Shown: positions 1-5,062 of the stretch, in pieces
Numbering within the stretch: the stretch's first letter is position 1
Layout: each line of letters starts with the position of its first letter
Source of the DNA: an uncultured Treponema sp.
GTDB lineage: Bacteria > Spirochaetota > Spirochaetia > Treponematales > Treponemataceae
Direction of reading: 5' to 3'
Assembly: GCA_937877535.1 (NCBI GenBank)
Contig: CALFJF010000061.1
Span: 1 to 5,911, forward strand
Length of the DNA stretch: 5,911 bases
Made by a program: the position numbers and the translations under genes
Notes under the pieces: generated by a model
Database searches by the model: none
Seen by the model: the letters and a program-made list of their open reading frames with translations, nothing else
Told to the model about the DNA's origin: nothing

Positions 1-305
1 TTTTGGTGGAAGCAGGCGTTGCCGTGAAATGCCTCGACAAGAGCGCGACAAGCGTTGAAATCCCCTCTGGCGTTACGGAAATCGGCGAATATGCGTTCTC
101 TGGCTGCACGTCGCTTGCGTCGGTTGTGATTCCCGATGGCGTTGAGAAAATTGGCGATTGGGCGTTCGGTGGCTGCAAGTCGCTTGCGTCCGTGGAGTTC
201 GGCGGCACAAAAGCGCAGTGGAACGCGGTTAAAGGAAAGAAGGAGCTTTTCCTCTATGTTCCCGCAAAACGCGTGAAGTGCGCTGACGGCGAGAGCGCGC
301 TGTAG
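1..305 (+). CDS. BspA-like leucine-rich-repeat protein, C-terminal end (5' partial)
   Basis: The reading frame (codons from position 3) is open at the left edge and ends at TAG 303-305, so only about the last 100 residues are visible and the start lies outside the window. It carries LRR_5/TpLRR-type repeats of about 23 residues, with cores such as IPSGVTEIGEYAFSGCTSL and IPDGVEKIGDWAFGGCKSL. These are followed by a GGTKAQWNAVKG segment and a terminal VKCADGE motif. Proteins of this family (BspA of Tannerella, LrrA/TpLRR of Treponema) are usually exported or surface-exposed and bind host or microbial ligands; that role is family knowledge, not seen here. The same module order (VAVKCLDK, two LRRs, GGT..W, V.C.DG) occurs in the opposing gene at 5215-5911, so the two are paralogues. 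A TTG at position 3 could be mistaken for a start but has no ribosome binding site. Confidence 0.85.
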   Translation, partial: LVEAGVAVKCLDKSATSVEIPSGVTEIGEYAFSGCTSLASVVIPDGVEKIGDWAFGGCKSLASVEFGGTKAQWNAVKGKKELFLYVPAKRVKCADGESAL

Positions 306-309
306 CAGG

Positions 310-383
310 GCGGCCGCTGCTTGATTTGTTGGTCATAGAAACTGACTAGCGGATGCGGCCGCAGACGGAAGCGGGCTTCCGTC
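310..383. repeat. GC-rich nested palindromes downstream of the left LRR gene
   Basis: Two copies of the self-complementary octamer GCGGCCGC (310-317 and 355-362) can pair around an inner 7-bp stem TTGGTCA/TGACTAG that includes G-T pairs. A second, perfect hairpin follows at once: GACGGAAG (364-371) with CTTCCGTC (376-383) around a four-base loop. A third stem, GCGGCTC (417-423) with GGGCCGC (433-439), lies further on. None is followed by a T run, so they are not classical terminators. They could protect the 3' end of the LRR transcript or be a dispersed palindromic element. No open reading frame here looks real. Confidence 0.5.
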
Positions 384-449
384 CATCTTGGAAACGGGTG
401 GGCTGGCAAAAAAAGGCGGCTCTGAGAAATCGGGGCCGCAATGGTGCAA

Positions 450-491
450 TCGGCTTCCTTTTCGAGAGTTGGAAGGGGAAGCCGAATTTTT
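450..491 (+). terminator. Rho-independent terminator for the left LRR transcript
   Basis: A perfect 9-bp stem TCGGCTTCC (450-458) and GGAAGCCGA (477-485) is followed by ATTTTT (486-491). The 18-base loop contains an alternative CTTCC/GGAAG pairing. It lies about 145 bases after the LRR stop codon and directly before the putative promoter of the next gene. Confidence 0.55.
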
Positions 492-520
492 GTGCAAAAC
501 GGCGCGGAATGTGGTAGAAT
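490..520 (+). promoter_or_regulatory. Putative extended -10 promoter of the ParB-like gene
   Basis: The best -10 is TAGAAT (515-520), preceded by TGG at 512-514, which is an extended -10 element. The only -35 candidate is a weak TTGTGC (490-495) at a long 19-bp spacing, touching the terminator T run. Transcription would begin near 527, leaving a leader of about 14 bases in which AAAGGTGG (528-535) acts as the ribosome binding site. The short leader and poor -35 make this tentative. Confidence 0.3.
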
Positions 521-540
521 GGAATGCAAAGGTGGTGCAG

Positions 541-846
541 ATGAATGAGAAGCCGCGATTTCGACTTCGCTTTGTGTCGCGTTCCGTGGTGGAGGTAACG
601 CCAAAGATGGCGGAGGCGTGGCTCAGGAACAATCCGCACAACCGCCCGCTCAATGAGGAGAAGGTCGCAGAGCTTGCATCAAAAATGCGCTCAGGCGAGT
701 GGGAGGAGCGGATTCGCGGTTCTCGCACAGTGGAGGTGCTGGACTCAGGAAGGCTCTTGAACGGCCAGCACCGCCTGTCTGCCGTAGTCCGCGCGGGCGT
801 GGCGGTGAGAATGTGCTTAACGGTATACAAAAAGATAAATGAGTGA
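541..846 (+). CDS. Short ParB/DGQHR-like domain protein, probably truncated
   Basis: Encodes 101 residues. The ATG at 541 is chosen because AAAGGTGG (528-535) lies five bases upstream; an in-frame ATG at 388 would run the coding region through the terminator and promoter. Residues from about 20 read VTPKMAEAWLRNNPHNRPLN, then a KMRSGEW segment, then LLNGQHRLSAVV near residue 80. This order (T...A..WL..N..NRP, MR.G.W, G.LL.GQHRL.A) matches phage- and plasmid-type proteins of the ParB/sulfiredoxin-like superfamily, where the DGQHR-type motif lies in the nucleotide-binding or nuclease fold. In the relatives I know, the fold is followed by another one to two hundred residues; here the protein stops soon after the motif, and the usual Asp of DGQHR is Asn. 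It may be a decayed mobile-element gene or a minimal version. It ends three bases before the next start, suggesting co-translation. Confidence 0.6.
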   Translation: MNEKPRFRLRFVSRSVVEVTPKMAEAWLRNNPHNRPLNEEKVAELASKMRSGEWEERIRGSRTVEVLDSGRLLNGQHRLSAVVRAGVAVRMCLTVYKKINE

Positions 847-849
847 GCT

Positions 850-1080
850 ATGGGAGCTTGGAGCAAAAGTCTGGAGGAGATAACAAAGCGGAGCGCGAAT
901 CCAGGCGCGATTGTGAAGAGCATGAACGGCGACTTTGGAATGGTGAGCCAAAGAAACGCGGAGGGCATAAAAATCGTGGGCGTAATCGAAAACGGCATTT
1001 TCCCCACGCCCACCGACAAAGTAATCGCCGAGTTCCCGAACGTCTCGGCAATGATTGAGGCGGGCTGGGTGGTTGACTAA
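850..1080 (+). CDS. Small hypothetical protein (76 aa)
   Basis: I do not recognise this protein. The ATG at 850 follows the upstream TGA (844-846) by three bases and has only a weak purine stretch before it, so translation probably depends on coupling to the ParB-like gene. A second in-frame ATG at 922 would give 52 residues. The sequence has no membrane segment or signal peptide. It has a central beta-rich stretch (IKIVGVIENGIF, about residues 40-51) and a conserved-looking end (FPNVSAMIEAGWVVD). The mix of alternating hydrophobic residues and the tight spacing suggest a real gene rather than a chance frame. It could be a partner of the upstream protein or cargo of the same mobile fragment. 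Confidence 0.5.
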   Translation: MGAWSKSLEEITKRSANPGAIVKSMNGDFGMVSQRNAEGIKIVGVIENGIFPTPTDKVIAEFPNVSAMIEAGWVVD

Positions 1081-1339
1081 GGGGGACGTAAGACATTTAA
1101 TGAACGGCTATCAAAGCCGATACAGACGGTGTATACAAGGATTTTATCGTTTCTTTTGCTTTAGCGATTTTGTTGCTCGTGATTTTGTAGCACGACTGAT
1201 TTATGGCAGAGTTACAAAGCGCAATCGCCTTTTTTCGCAGAAAGGCGACTTTTCCCAAAAGCGAACTTCCTTATCATGCGGAAAGGCGACTTTTGCCTAA
1301 AACGCAATTCCTCATTTTGCGGAGAGCCGTGCGTTTAGG
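1081..1339. other. Non-coding stretch between convergent transcripts
   Basis: These 259 bases separate the rightward small genes from the leftward operon. They contain a 15-base imperfect tandem duplication (GATTTTGTTGCTCGT 1166-1180, GATTTTGTAGCACGA 1181-1195) and the 41-base repeats described separately. They also contain a stem CGCCTTT (1226-1232) with AAAGGCG (1241-1247) followed by ACTTTT, which may act as a weak terminator for the rightward genes. GCCTAAAACGC (1295-1305) can pair with GCGTTTAGGC (1331-1340) just after the FliG-like stop, but no T run follows on the minus strand. No credible gene was seen. Confidence 0.5.
1237..1318. repeat. Two imperfect 41-bp tandem repeats
   Basis: Unit 1 (1237-1277) and unit 2 (1278-1318) share the order GC(A/G)GAAAGGCGACTTTT, then an AAAA(G)CG(C)AA core, then TTCCTTATCAT or TTCCTCATTTT. 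A third, decayed start (GCGGAGAGCCGTGCG) follows at 1319. Each unit has an AAAGGCG block that can pair with CGCCTTT at 1226-1232. Function unknown; no reading frame across them is convincing. Confidence 0.55.
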
Positions 1340-2365
1340 CTAGATGTAATCGCCCAATTCTTCATGTAGGGCAATCACAATCTCGCCGCTGTTCTCAAGG
1401 CGCGTGATTACGGCAAGAATTTTGTCCTGCGCCGCGCAGATGTCGCTTCTTTTCACGGGACCAAGGAGCTCTATGTCCTCTTTTAGCATCGCGGCCGCAC
1501 GCTTTGACATATTGCGGAAGATTTTGCTTTGCACCTCGTAGTCCACGCCTTTGAGCGACTTTGCCAATTCCCCGTAGTCAATCTCGCGCAGCACTCTCTG
1601 AACGCTGCGGTCGTCGAGCAGAACGATGTCCTCGAAGGCGAGCGTGCTTTCCTCAACTGCGCGGAGCAGGGAATCGTAATGCTCGGAAAGAAGTCTCGCC
1701 TTGAGCTGTCTTCGCCCTTCGCTTCCGAGTTCAACGAGCGCGTGGTACGCCGTTTCGCTTTTGCTTTCGATGAGGTGTTTTTTGAAGAAATTCGATGTGA
1801 CCTCTTCAAGTTCCTTCATAAATTCGAGTTCCAGCGATTTGAGGTCGTTCCCTTCACCATAGCCGCCGAGTTTTTCGGCGATGGTATCGCTGTCCAAATC
1901 ATCGAGTTTTTCCGCCTCCTCGATGATGTACTTTCGGAGAATGGCGCGGTTTTCCTGCGTGGCGCAGATGGTTTCGCGGATTTTGCGCTTGGCGTCCTTG
2001 ATGCGCTTTTCAAACAGCACGCTCGTTTTTGGAATCTCCACTTCGGGAATCTTGATTTCGCCGCTTTCAGAAAGGCGTGTGACTACCGAAAGCATTTTTT
2101 CCCGTGCGGCAAGAACGGAAGCGGGGAGAGCGTCTGGCTCGGAAAGCGTCTCTTTTTCCTTTTCCGCAATTTTTTTTGCCTCCGTCAGCTCCTCGCGGAA
2201 AATTTCGGCGCAACGCTTTGACATATTGCCCGCAAGGGAGGTGATGAGCGCGCTATTGTCGTCGCACTGCAAGGCGAGCGCGAGTTCTTTGTTGTTTTCA
2301 ACCTCGCTCAGAAATTTCTGCTGGTCGCGGTCGCTGAGGTTCAAGATTGTGGTCAATGTAATCAC
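1340..2365 (-). CDS. FliG-like protein with two FliG C-terminal domains
   Basis: Encodes 341 residues from a GTG start at 2365. TAGGAG just upstream both ends the preceding gene and forms the ribosome binding site (2371-2376, five-base spacing). Residues about 243-333 are a convincing FliG_C domain: FEDIVLLDDRSVQRVLREID, then a stretch with SLKG, RNMSKRAA, LKED, GPVK and RLENSGEIVI. Aligned with E. coli FliG, the five charged torque positions K264, R281, D288, D289 and R297 are K272, R289, E296, D297 and K305. Residues about 2-107 look like a second, divergent copy with ELALALQC, GNMSKRCAEIFREEL and VVTRLSESGEIKI; it keeps R51 and the acidic pair E58/E59 but has Gln for K264. The middle (108-240) is charged and helical. 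I see no FliG N-terminal domain and no EHPQ motif, so it should not bind the MS ring as normal FliG does. It closes an operon with two MotA-like proteins. It is not the housekeeping fliG. Confidence 0.8.
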   Translation of the reverse strand: MITLTTILNLSDRDQQKFLSEVENNKELALALQCDDNSALITSLAGNMSKRCAEIFREELTEAKKIAEKEKETLSEPDALPASVLAAREKMLSVVTRLSESGEIKIPEVEIPKTSVLFEKRIKDAKRKIRETICATQENRAILRKYIIEEAEKLDDLDSDTIAEKLGGYGEGNDLKSLELEFMKELEEVTSNFFKKHLIESKSETAYHALVELGSEGRRQLKARLLSEHYDSLLRAVEESTLAFEDIVLLDDRSVQRVLREIDYGELAKSLKGVDYEVQSKIFRNMSKRAAAMLKEDIELLGPVKRSDICAAQDKILAVITRLENSGEIVIALHEELGDYI

Positions 2366-2374
2366 GGTTTTCTC

Positions 2375-3079
2375 CTATTGTTTGCTTGATTTTTTGCCCC
2401 ATTCCCTTGCCTTTTCAGGATTGTGAATCGGGGAGGTCGGGTAGTCGGACTCGTACAGCGCGGAAAGCCATATCCTTGCATCGGACTCTTTAGATTCGGC
2501 ATACTCGCGCTTTTCATCGTCAAGCGATTTGTCGGCGGCAAGCGCAATCATCTTGAGAAGCCACTTCTCGCCGTTCAAAAAGTCCTCTTCGGTCGGGAGC
2601 GCGTAGATTCTCTCGCTGTCTTCTAAATCTTCGCCCTCCTCGTCAGGGCGAGTAAACACACAACAGCGAAACCAGGTGTGCAGGCACAGCATATACAGTG
2701 CCGTGAGATTGCCTTTTTCTTCCGCCTGCGCAAGGTAGAAATCAGACTTCTTCATGTCCAGCGGCAGAATGACTGTTTTGGATGGAGCGTCGCCGTTTTC
2801 CGCGATGCCCTCGTGGTAAAGCACGCCCAGAGAGAGCAACGCAAGCGCGTTTCCCTTTGCGGCAAGGGCTTCGAGCGTGGCAAGGTTTTTTGCCACATCT
2901 TCCGCGTTTTCCGCGCGGACTCCAGCAACTGCCGCCTGCGCGTCCTCGTCGCCAGCAGAAGCCCTCGACTCAAGTTCAGAAAAACGCTCGCCTGCTTTTT
3001 CCATTTCTTCTGGAATCTCGTCGTTTACCACGAACCACACGAACCAATTGTACAAAATATTCACACCATCAATGCTCAT
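2375..3079 (-). CDS. Sel1/TPR-like helical-repeat protein
   Basis: Encodes 234 residues. The ATG at 3079 has AAGGAA (3086-3091) six bases upstream. Two stretches resemble Sel1-like repeats: residues about 68-92 (ALAAKGNALALLSLGVLYHEG) and 111-134 (FYLAQAEEKGNLTALYMLCL). A degenerate third at about 169-230 ends in SDARIWLSALY...NPEKAREWGKK. Sel1/TPR repeats usually act as protein-binding scaffolds. MotX, a stator-associated protein of polar flagella, is also a Sel1-repeat protein, which makes the neighbours suggestive, but no signal peptide is evident here. Residues 8-18 (ILYNWFVWFVV) are oddly aromatic and come from a repetitive DNA segment; a start at Met26 (3004) would remove them, though it has a poorer ribosome binding site. 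The gene sits third in the operon, 41 bases after the MotA-like gene and 9 before the FliG-like gene. Confidence 0.65.
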   Translation of the reverse strand: MSIDGVNILYNWFVWFVVNDEIPEEMEKAGERFSELESRASAGDEDAQAAVAGVRAENAEDVAKNLATLEALAAKGNALALLSLGVLYHEGIAENGDAPSKTVILPLDMKKSDFYLAQAEEKGNLTALYMLCLHTWFRCCVFTRPDEEGEDLEDSERIYALPTEEDFLNGEKWLLKMIALAADKSLDDEKREYAESKESDARIWLSALYESDYPTSPIHNPEKAREWGKKSSKQ

Positions 3080-3120
3080 AAAATTTTCCTTATTATAGTG
3101 TTAGTATACAATACGCAACG

Positions 3121-3693
3121 TCATTCCTCGTCGTCCTCGTCGTCTTCAGGAGTCCAGAAGGGAGCATCGGATTCTGGAGGCTCAAGCTCAAGCGGCACGC
3201 ATTGGGTCAAAAGGAATTCCTCGCACAACTCATGCCCAAGCATTGCACAAAGGTGGTACTTGGTGTACCGCGGCGACTCCCCAACCTGAATGTCGTGGAT
3301 TGCCTGCGCCCCAATCAAAAGCGAAAGCATGGTGGCGGGCGCAAGGTGATTTTCAAGGTTGCAAAGCGAGTAGCGCGTGATAAAAAGCACATCGTCCACA
3401 TCAGTCCCGTCCATAATAAGACCAAGCAGATGCTTGAAAAGCCAGTCCTCAATGTCGGCGTACTCTTCCGCCGTATTCTCCAAGCGCGGAAAGGGACGGC
3501 TTCCGTCTGCAAGCACGATTCGCTCTCCGTCAAACATATTAGAGCCTGAAAACACGACTTCCAGCGAGAGAAGGCCATTTCTGCGGGCTTTTTCTGAAAG
3601 AGCGCACCAAAATCGCACGGCAAAAAAGAGGTGGTCCTTTGCCTTTTTCTGCTCTTCTGCAAAAAGCTTTGGAAGCGTCTTAAAAATGTTCAT
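3121..3693 (-). CDS. Soluble MotA-like protein B with acidic tail
   Basis: Encodes 190 residues. ATG 3693 is preceded by AGGAGG (3699-3704), which overlaps the TAG stop of the upstream gene. Residues 33-45 (SEKARRNGLLSLE) match the MotA cytoplasmic signature; R37 and E45 correspond to E. coli MotA R90 and E98, which face FliG. Residues 86-96 (FKHLLGLIMDG) match the next MotA block. Residues 119-142, ending in QVGESPR, align with the MotA segment around transmembrane helix 3 but contain charged residues and lack the channel proline (P173). Only about 32 residues precede the signature, where MotA has two membrane helices, so the protein is probably cytoplasmic. It is paralogous to the 167-residue product just upstream, with several blocks at identical residue numbers (LI127-G128, P141-R142). 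The tail PEDDEDDEE (182-190) is strongly acidic. Function is inferred; a degenerate MotA relic is the alternative. Confidence 0.65.
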   Translation of the reverse strand: MNIFKTLPKLFAEEQKKAKDHLFFAVRFWCALSEKARRNGLLSLEVVFSGSNMFDGERIVLADGSRPFPRLENTAEEYADIEDWLFKHLLGLIMDGTDVDDVLFITRYSLCNLENHLAPATMLSLLIGAQAIHDIQVGESPRYTKYHLCAMLGHELCEEFLLTQCVPLELEPPESDAPFWTPEDDEDDEE

Positions 3694-3702
3694 GGCGTCC
3701 TC

Positions 3703-4206
3703 CTAGTCCTTTAGGCGAGTTTTGCAGTATTCGTCGCCGAGCGTGCGCCCCATCATGCTTGCAAGCAGAATGGTTGTGATTCTCGGGTTGTCTCCGCGCT
3801 GAAGCGAAAGGATTCCCTCCACGCCAATCATCAGCGAAAGCGTGGTAACATCGTCCTCGTGGCTTGCGGCAATGGTGTAGCGGGCAATGTCCGCGATTTC
3901 CTCTTCGTCCATGCCGTCAACGACCAGCATAAGCAGGCGGCGGAAAACGGTTTCCTCAATTCCGCCAGGCGAAAAGGGGCGCGTGTAGGCCGACTCGTCA
4001 TCATAGTTGTCAGAATCGATTTTTGGAGCGGTGAGAGGCGGTGGCTCCGTTCCGTCGTCCTCGCTCCAGCCGCCCGTATGCTCTTCAAGCGCAAGAATCC
4101 CTTCTCGCCGCGCCTTTGTTGAAAGCACAACGGCAAAATCCGCCGTGGCAAAAAGCCGCTCCTTGTATTCGCTCTTGGCTTCGGGAATTGTTTCAAACAA
4201 GTTCAT
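3703..4206 (-). CDS. Soluble MotA-like protein A
   Basis: Encodes 167 residues and is the first gene of the operon. ATG 4206 has a near-perfect AAGGAGG (4212-4218) five bases upstream. Residues 29-42 (STKARREGILALEE) are a textbook MotA cytoplasmic signature, with R33 and E41 at the positions of E. coli MotA R90 and E98. An acidic, proline-rich insert (about 43-82) follows, then RRLLMLVVDGMDEEEIADI (89-107), which matches the MotA block LRLIISGHMNTFEIEAL. LSLMIGVEGILSLQRGDNP (123-141) and LLASMMGRTLG (147-157) trace the remnants of MotA helices 3 and 4. They carry charged residues and lack the equivalents of channel prolines P173 and P222. Helices 1 and 2 are missing, so ion conduction is not expected. 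In stators this loop contacts FliG_C, and the same operon encodes a double FliG_C protein. It may mimic a stator loop. Confidence 0.72.
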   Translation of the reverse strand: MNLFETIPEAKSEYKERLFATADFAVVLSTKARREGILALEEHTGGWSEDDGTEPPPLTAPKIDSDNYDDESAYTRPFSPGGIEETVFRRLLMLVVDGMDEEEIADIARYTIAASHEDDVTTLSLMIGVEGILSLQRGDNPRITTILLASMMGRTLGDEYCKTRLKD

Positions 4207-4211
4207 CGTGT

Positions 4212-4271
4212 CCTCCTTCTGTTAAACTATCTCATGCTCAATATTATAGAAAAAATTCTGAGAATCGTAAA
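4212..4271 (-). promoter_or_regulatory. Promoter and RBS of the MotA-like/FliG-like operon
   Basis: On the minus strand a perfect TATAAT (4243-4248) lies 17 bp from TTTACG (4266-4271), a 4/6 match to the -35 consensus. Transcription would start near 4236, leaving about 30 bases of leader that include AAGGAGG (4212-4218). The -35 overlaps the T run of the upstream terminator, so read-through from the lipoprotein gene and initiation here are physically linked. No other good promoter was found inside the operon. Confidence 0.65.
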
Positions 4272-4312
4272 AAAAAAATCGGCGGTTTTTAGATTTCAAA
4301 ACCACCGATTTT
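4269..4312 (-). terminator. Rho-independent terminator of the lipoprotein gene
   Basis: On the minus strand a 15-bp stem pairs 4298-4312 with 4275-4289 (one G-U pair) around an eight-base loop. A T run (A 4269-4278 on the plus strand) follows at once. The hairpin begins about 60 bases after the lipoprotein stop at 4373. The plus-strand side also has a TTCTTTT tract, so weak bidirectional activity is possible. Confidence 0.85.
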
Positions 4313-4327
4313 CTTTTACAGCGTCGC
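4302..4327 (-). repeat. 3' module repeat, copy 1 (after the lipoprotein gene)
   Basis: This 26-base segment closely matches 5184-5208. On the minus strand both read GCGACGCTGTA, then an A-rich stretch, then ATCGGTGG. In both places the segment follows a gene stop, encodes Ala-Thr-Leu-stop in the same frame as that gene, and then forms the left arm of a hairpin. Confidence 0.65.
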
Positions 4328-4372
4328 GCTTGCCTTTTCCTTGCCGAGCTTCCGATTTGGACGGCGATTCCG

Positions 4373-4969
4373 CTATCTGTCGAGTCCCGTCAGACGCTTT
4401 TGCTCGCTGTTGATTTCGTCCTCAAAGTGTATAGGGTATCTTTTTTCCACCAAGTTCTTAAACGAAGCCCGAAGTTTTGCCATTCCGATAGTCCAACCTT
4501 TATATTGCTCGTCTGTTATATAGTACCCAGATGCGTCGTACTCGCAGAGTTTATCTTTGTTCGATAGGGTGAACTCTCCGTGGTCTACGAGAATTCTGTA
4601 GACGGATGTTTTTTCGCCGTTTATCGAGGAATAGGAAAAAATGCCCTTGTCATACGTTGTGCCATATTTTACGAATACGCCCTTTATCGTTGCGAACACG
4701 ATAACTTCGTCGTTCTCGCTGTTTTTTGCAATAAACAAATCCTGAATGTTCAGCTTCGACTTGTCGAGCTTCGCCTTCTCTTTTGTCGAGTTCCTGCTGT
4801 CGGAGATGACGGTTAGCCCATAGTTTTCCGCGAGTTCCGCCGCCGCCTTTATGCTCTTTATCTTGCTTGCGCTCGCGTTGAGCGAGCGCGGTGCCTTTGT
4901 TGAAGCGCAGCCGCTCAAAAATGCCAAAAGCACTACAAATCCTGCGGCAATCAGTTTGTTGCATTTCAT
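4373..4969 (-). CDS. Small lipoprotein of unknown function (198 aa)
   Basis: Starts at ATG 4969, chosen because AAGGAG (4979-4984) is nine bases upstream and the product then begins with a classical lipoprotein signal: MKCNKL, a hydrophobic stretch, and lipobox LSGC with Cys21 as the acylation site. An upstream in-frame start at 5077 would place the promoter and its G run inside the gene and is rejected. The mature part has Ser/Lys-rich early residues and then alternating beta-like stretches (EVIVFATIKGVFVKYGTTYD, then SVYRILVDHGEFTL, then YYITDEQYKGWTIG). It ends in a charged tail. I recognise no named family. It is likely anchored to the inner or outer membrane and could be surface-exposed. 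After the TAG stop the frame stays open for 18 more codons to TAA 4316-4318, suggesting a shortened ancestral end. Expression is probably phase-variable through the promoter at 5003-5031. Confidence 0.85.
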   Translation of the reverse strand: MKCNKLIAAGFVVLLAFLSGCASTKAPRSLNASASKIKSIKAAAELAENYGLTVISDSRNSTKEKAKLDKSKLNIQDLFIAKNSENDEVIVFATIKGVFVKYGTTYDKGIFSYSSINGEKTSVYRILVDHGEFTLSNKDKLCEYDASGYYITDEQYKGWTIGMAKLRASFKNLVEKRYPIHFEDEINSEQKRLTGLDR

Positions 4970-4978
4970 AAAAAATAA

Positions 4979-4984
4979 CTCCTT
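4979..4984 (-). promoter_or_regulatory. Ribosome binding site fixing the lipoprotein start
   Basis: AAGGAG on the minus strand, nine bases before the ATG at 4969. It lies downstream of the predicted transcription start near 4996, so the mRNA cannot contain the longer upstream frame. Confidence 0.85.
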
Positions 4985-5002
4985 ATAAAAAATATCTGAA
5001 AA

Positions 5003-5031
5003 ATTATACCCCCCCCCGTGTATTATGTCAA
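5003..5031 (-). promoter_or_regulatory. Consensus sigma-70 promoter with a poly-G spacer (probable phase variation)
   Basis: On the minus strand TTGACA (5026-5031) and TATAAT (5003-5008) are both perfect consensus, separated by exactly 17 bp. Nine of the spacer bases, next to the -10, are an uninterrupted G run (C 5009-5017 on the plus strand). A change of one or two G residues during replication would shift the spacing from its optimum and alter transcription. Homopolymer spacers of this type control phase-variable promoters in Neisseria, and poly-G tracts modulate tpr promoters in Treponema pallidum. The 9-G state seen here is the optimal, ON configuration. Confidence 0.85.
5009..5017. repeat. 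Homopolymer tract, nine C (nine G on the minus strand)
   Basis: A run of nine identical C:G pairs in an AT-rich setting, and the clearest simple-sequence tract seen in the window. It forms the variable part of the lipoprotein promoter spacer. Confidence 0.9.
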
Positions 5032-5062
5032 ACATTTTATAAGGTATTTTTAAGGTTTCGCC

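Noticed and set aside
388..540. In-frame upstream extension of the ParB-like gene from ATG 388
   Set aside because: It would translate through the terminator hairpin at 450-491 and the -10 element, and it has no ribosome binding site; the ATG at 541 has one.
1055..1300. Open frame on the plus strand after the small hypothetical gene
   Set aside because: It overlaps the end of the real gene, has low-complexity DFVARDFVAR and repeat-derived residues, and has no ribosome binding site.
1226..1322. Possible CRISPR-like or integron attC-like array
   Set aside because: The repeats abut each other with no unique spacers, and I found no paired RYYYAAC/GTTRRRY core sites around the genes here.
1529..2426. 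Long plus-strand open frames opposite the FliG-like gene
   Set aside because: They are antisense shadows; the minus-strand frame has clear FliG_C motifs and correct translation signals.
3086..3118. TATAAT at 3092-3097 with TTGCGT at 3113-3118 as an internal promoter for the Sel1-like gene
   Set aside because: The spacing is only 15 bp, and the expected start would fall on the ribosome binding site (3086-3091), leaving an unusable leader.
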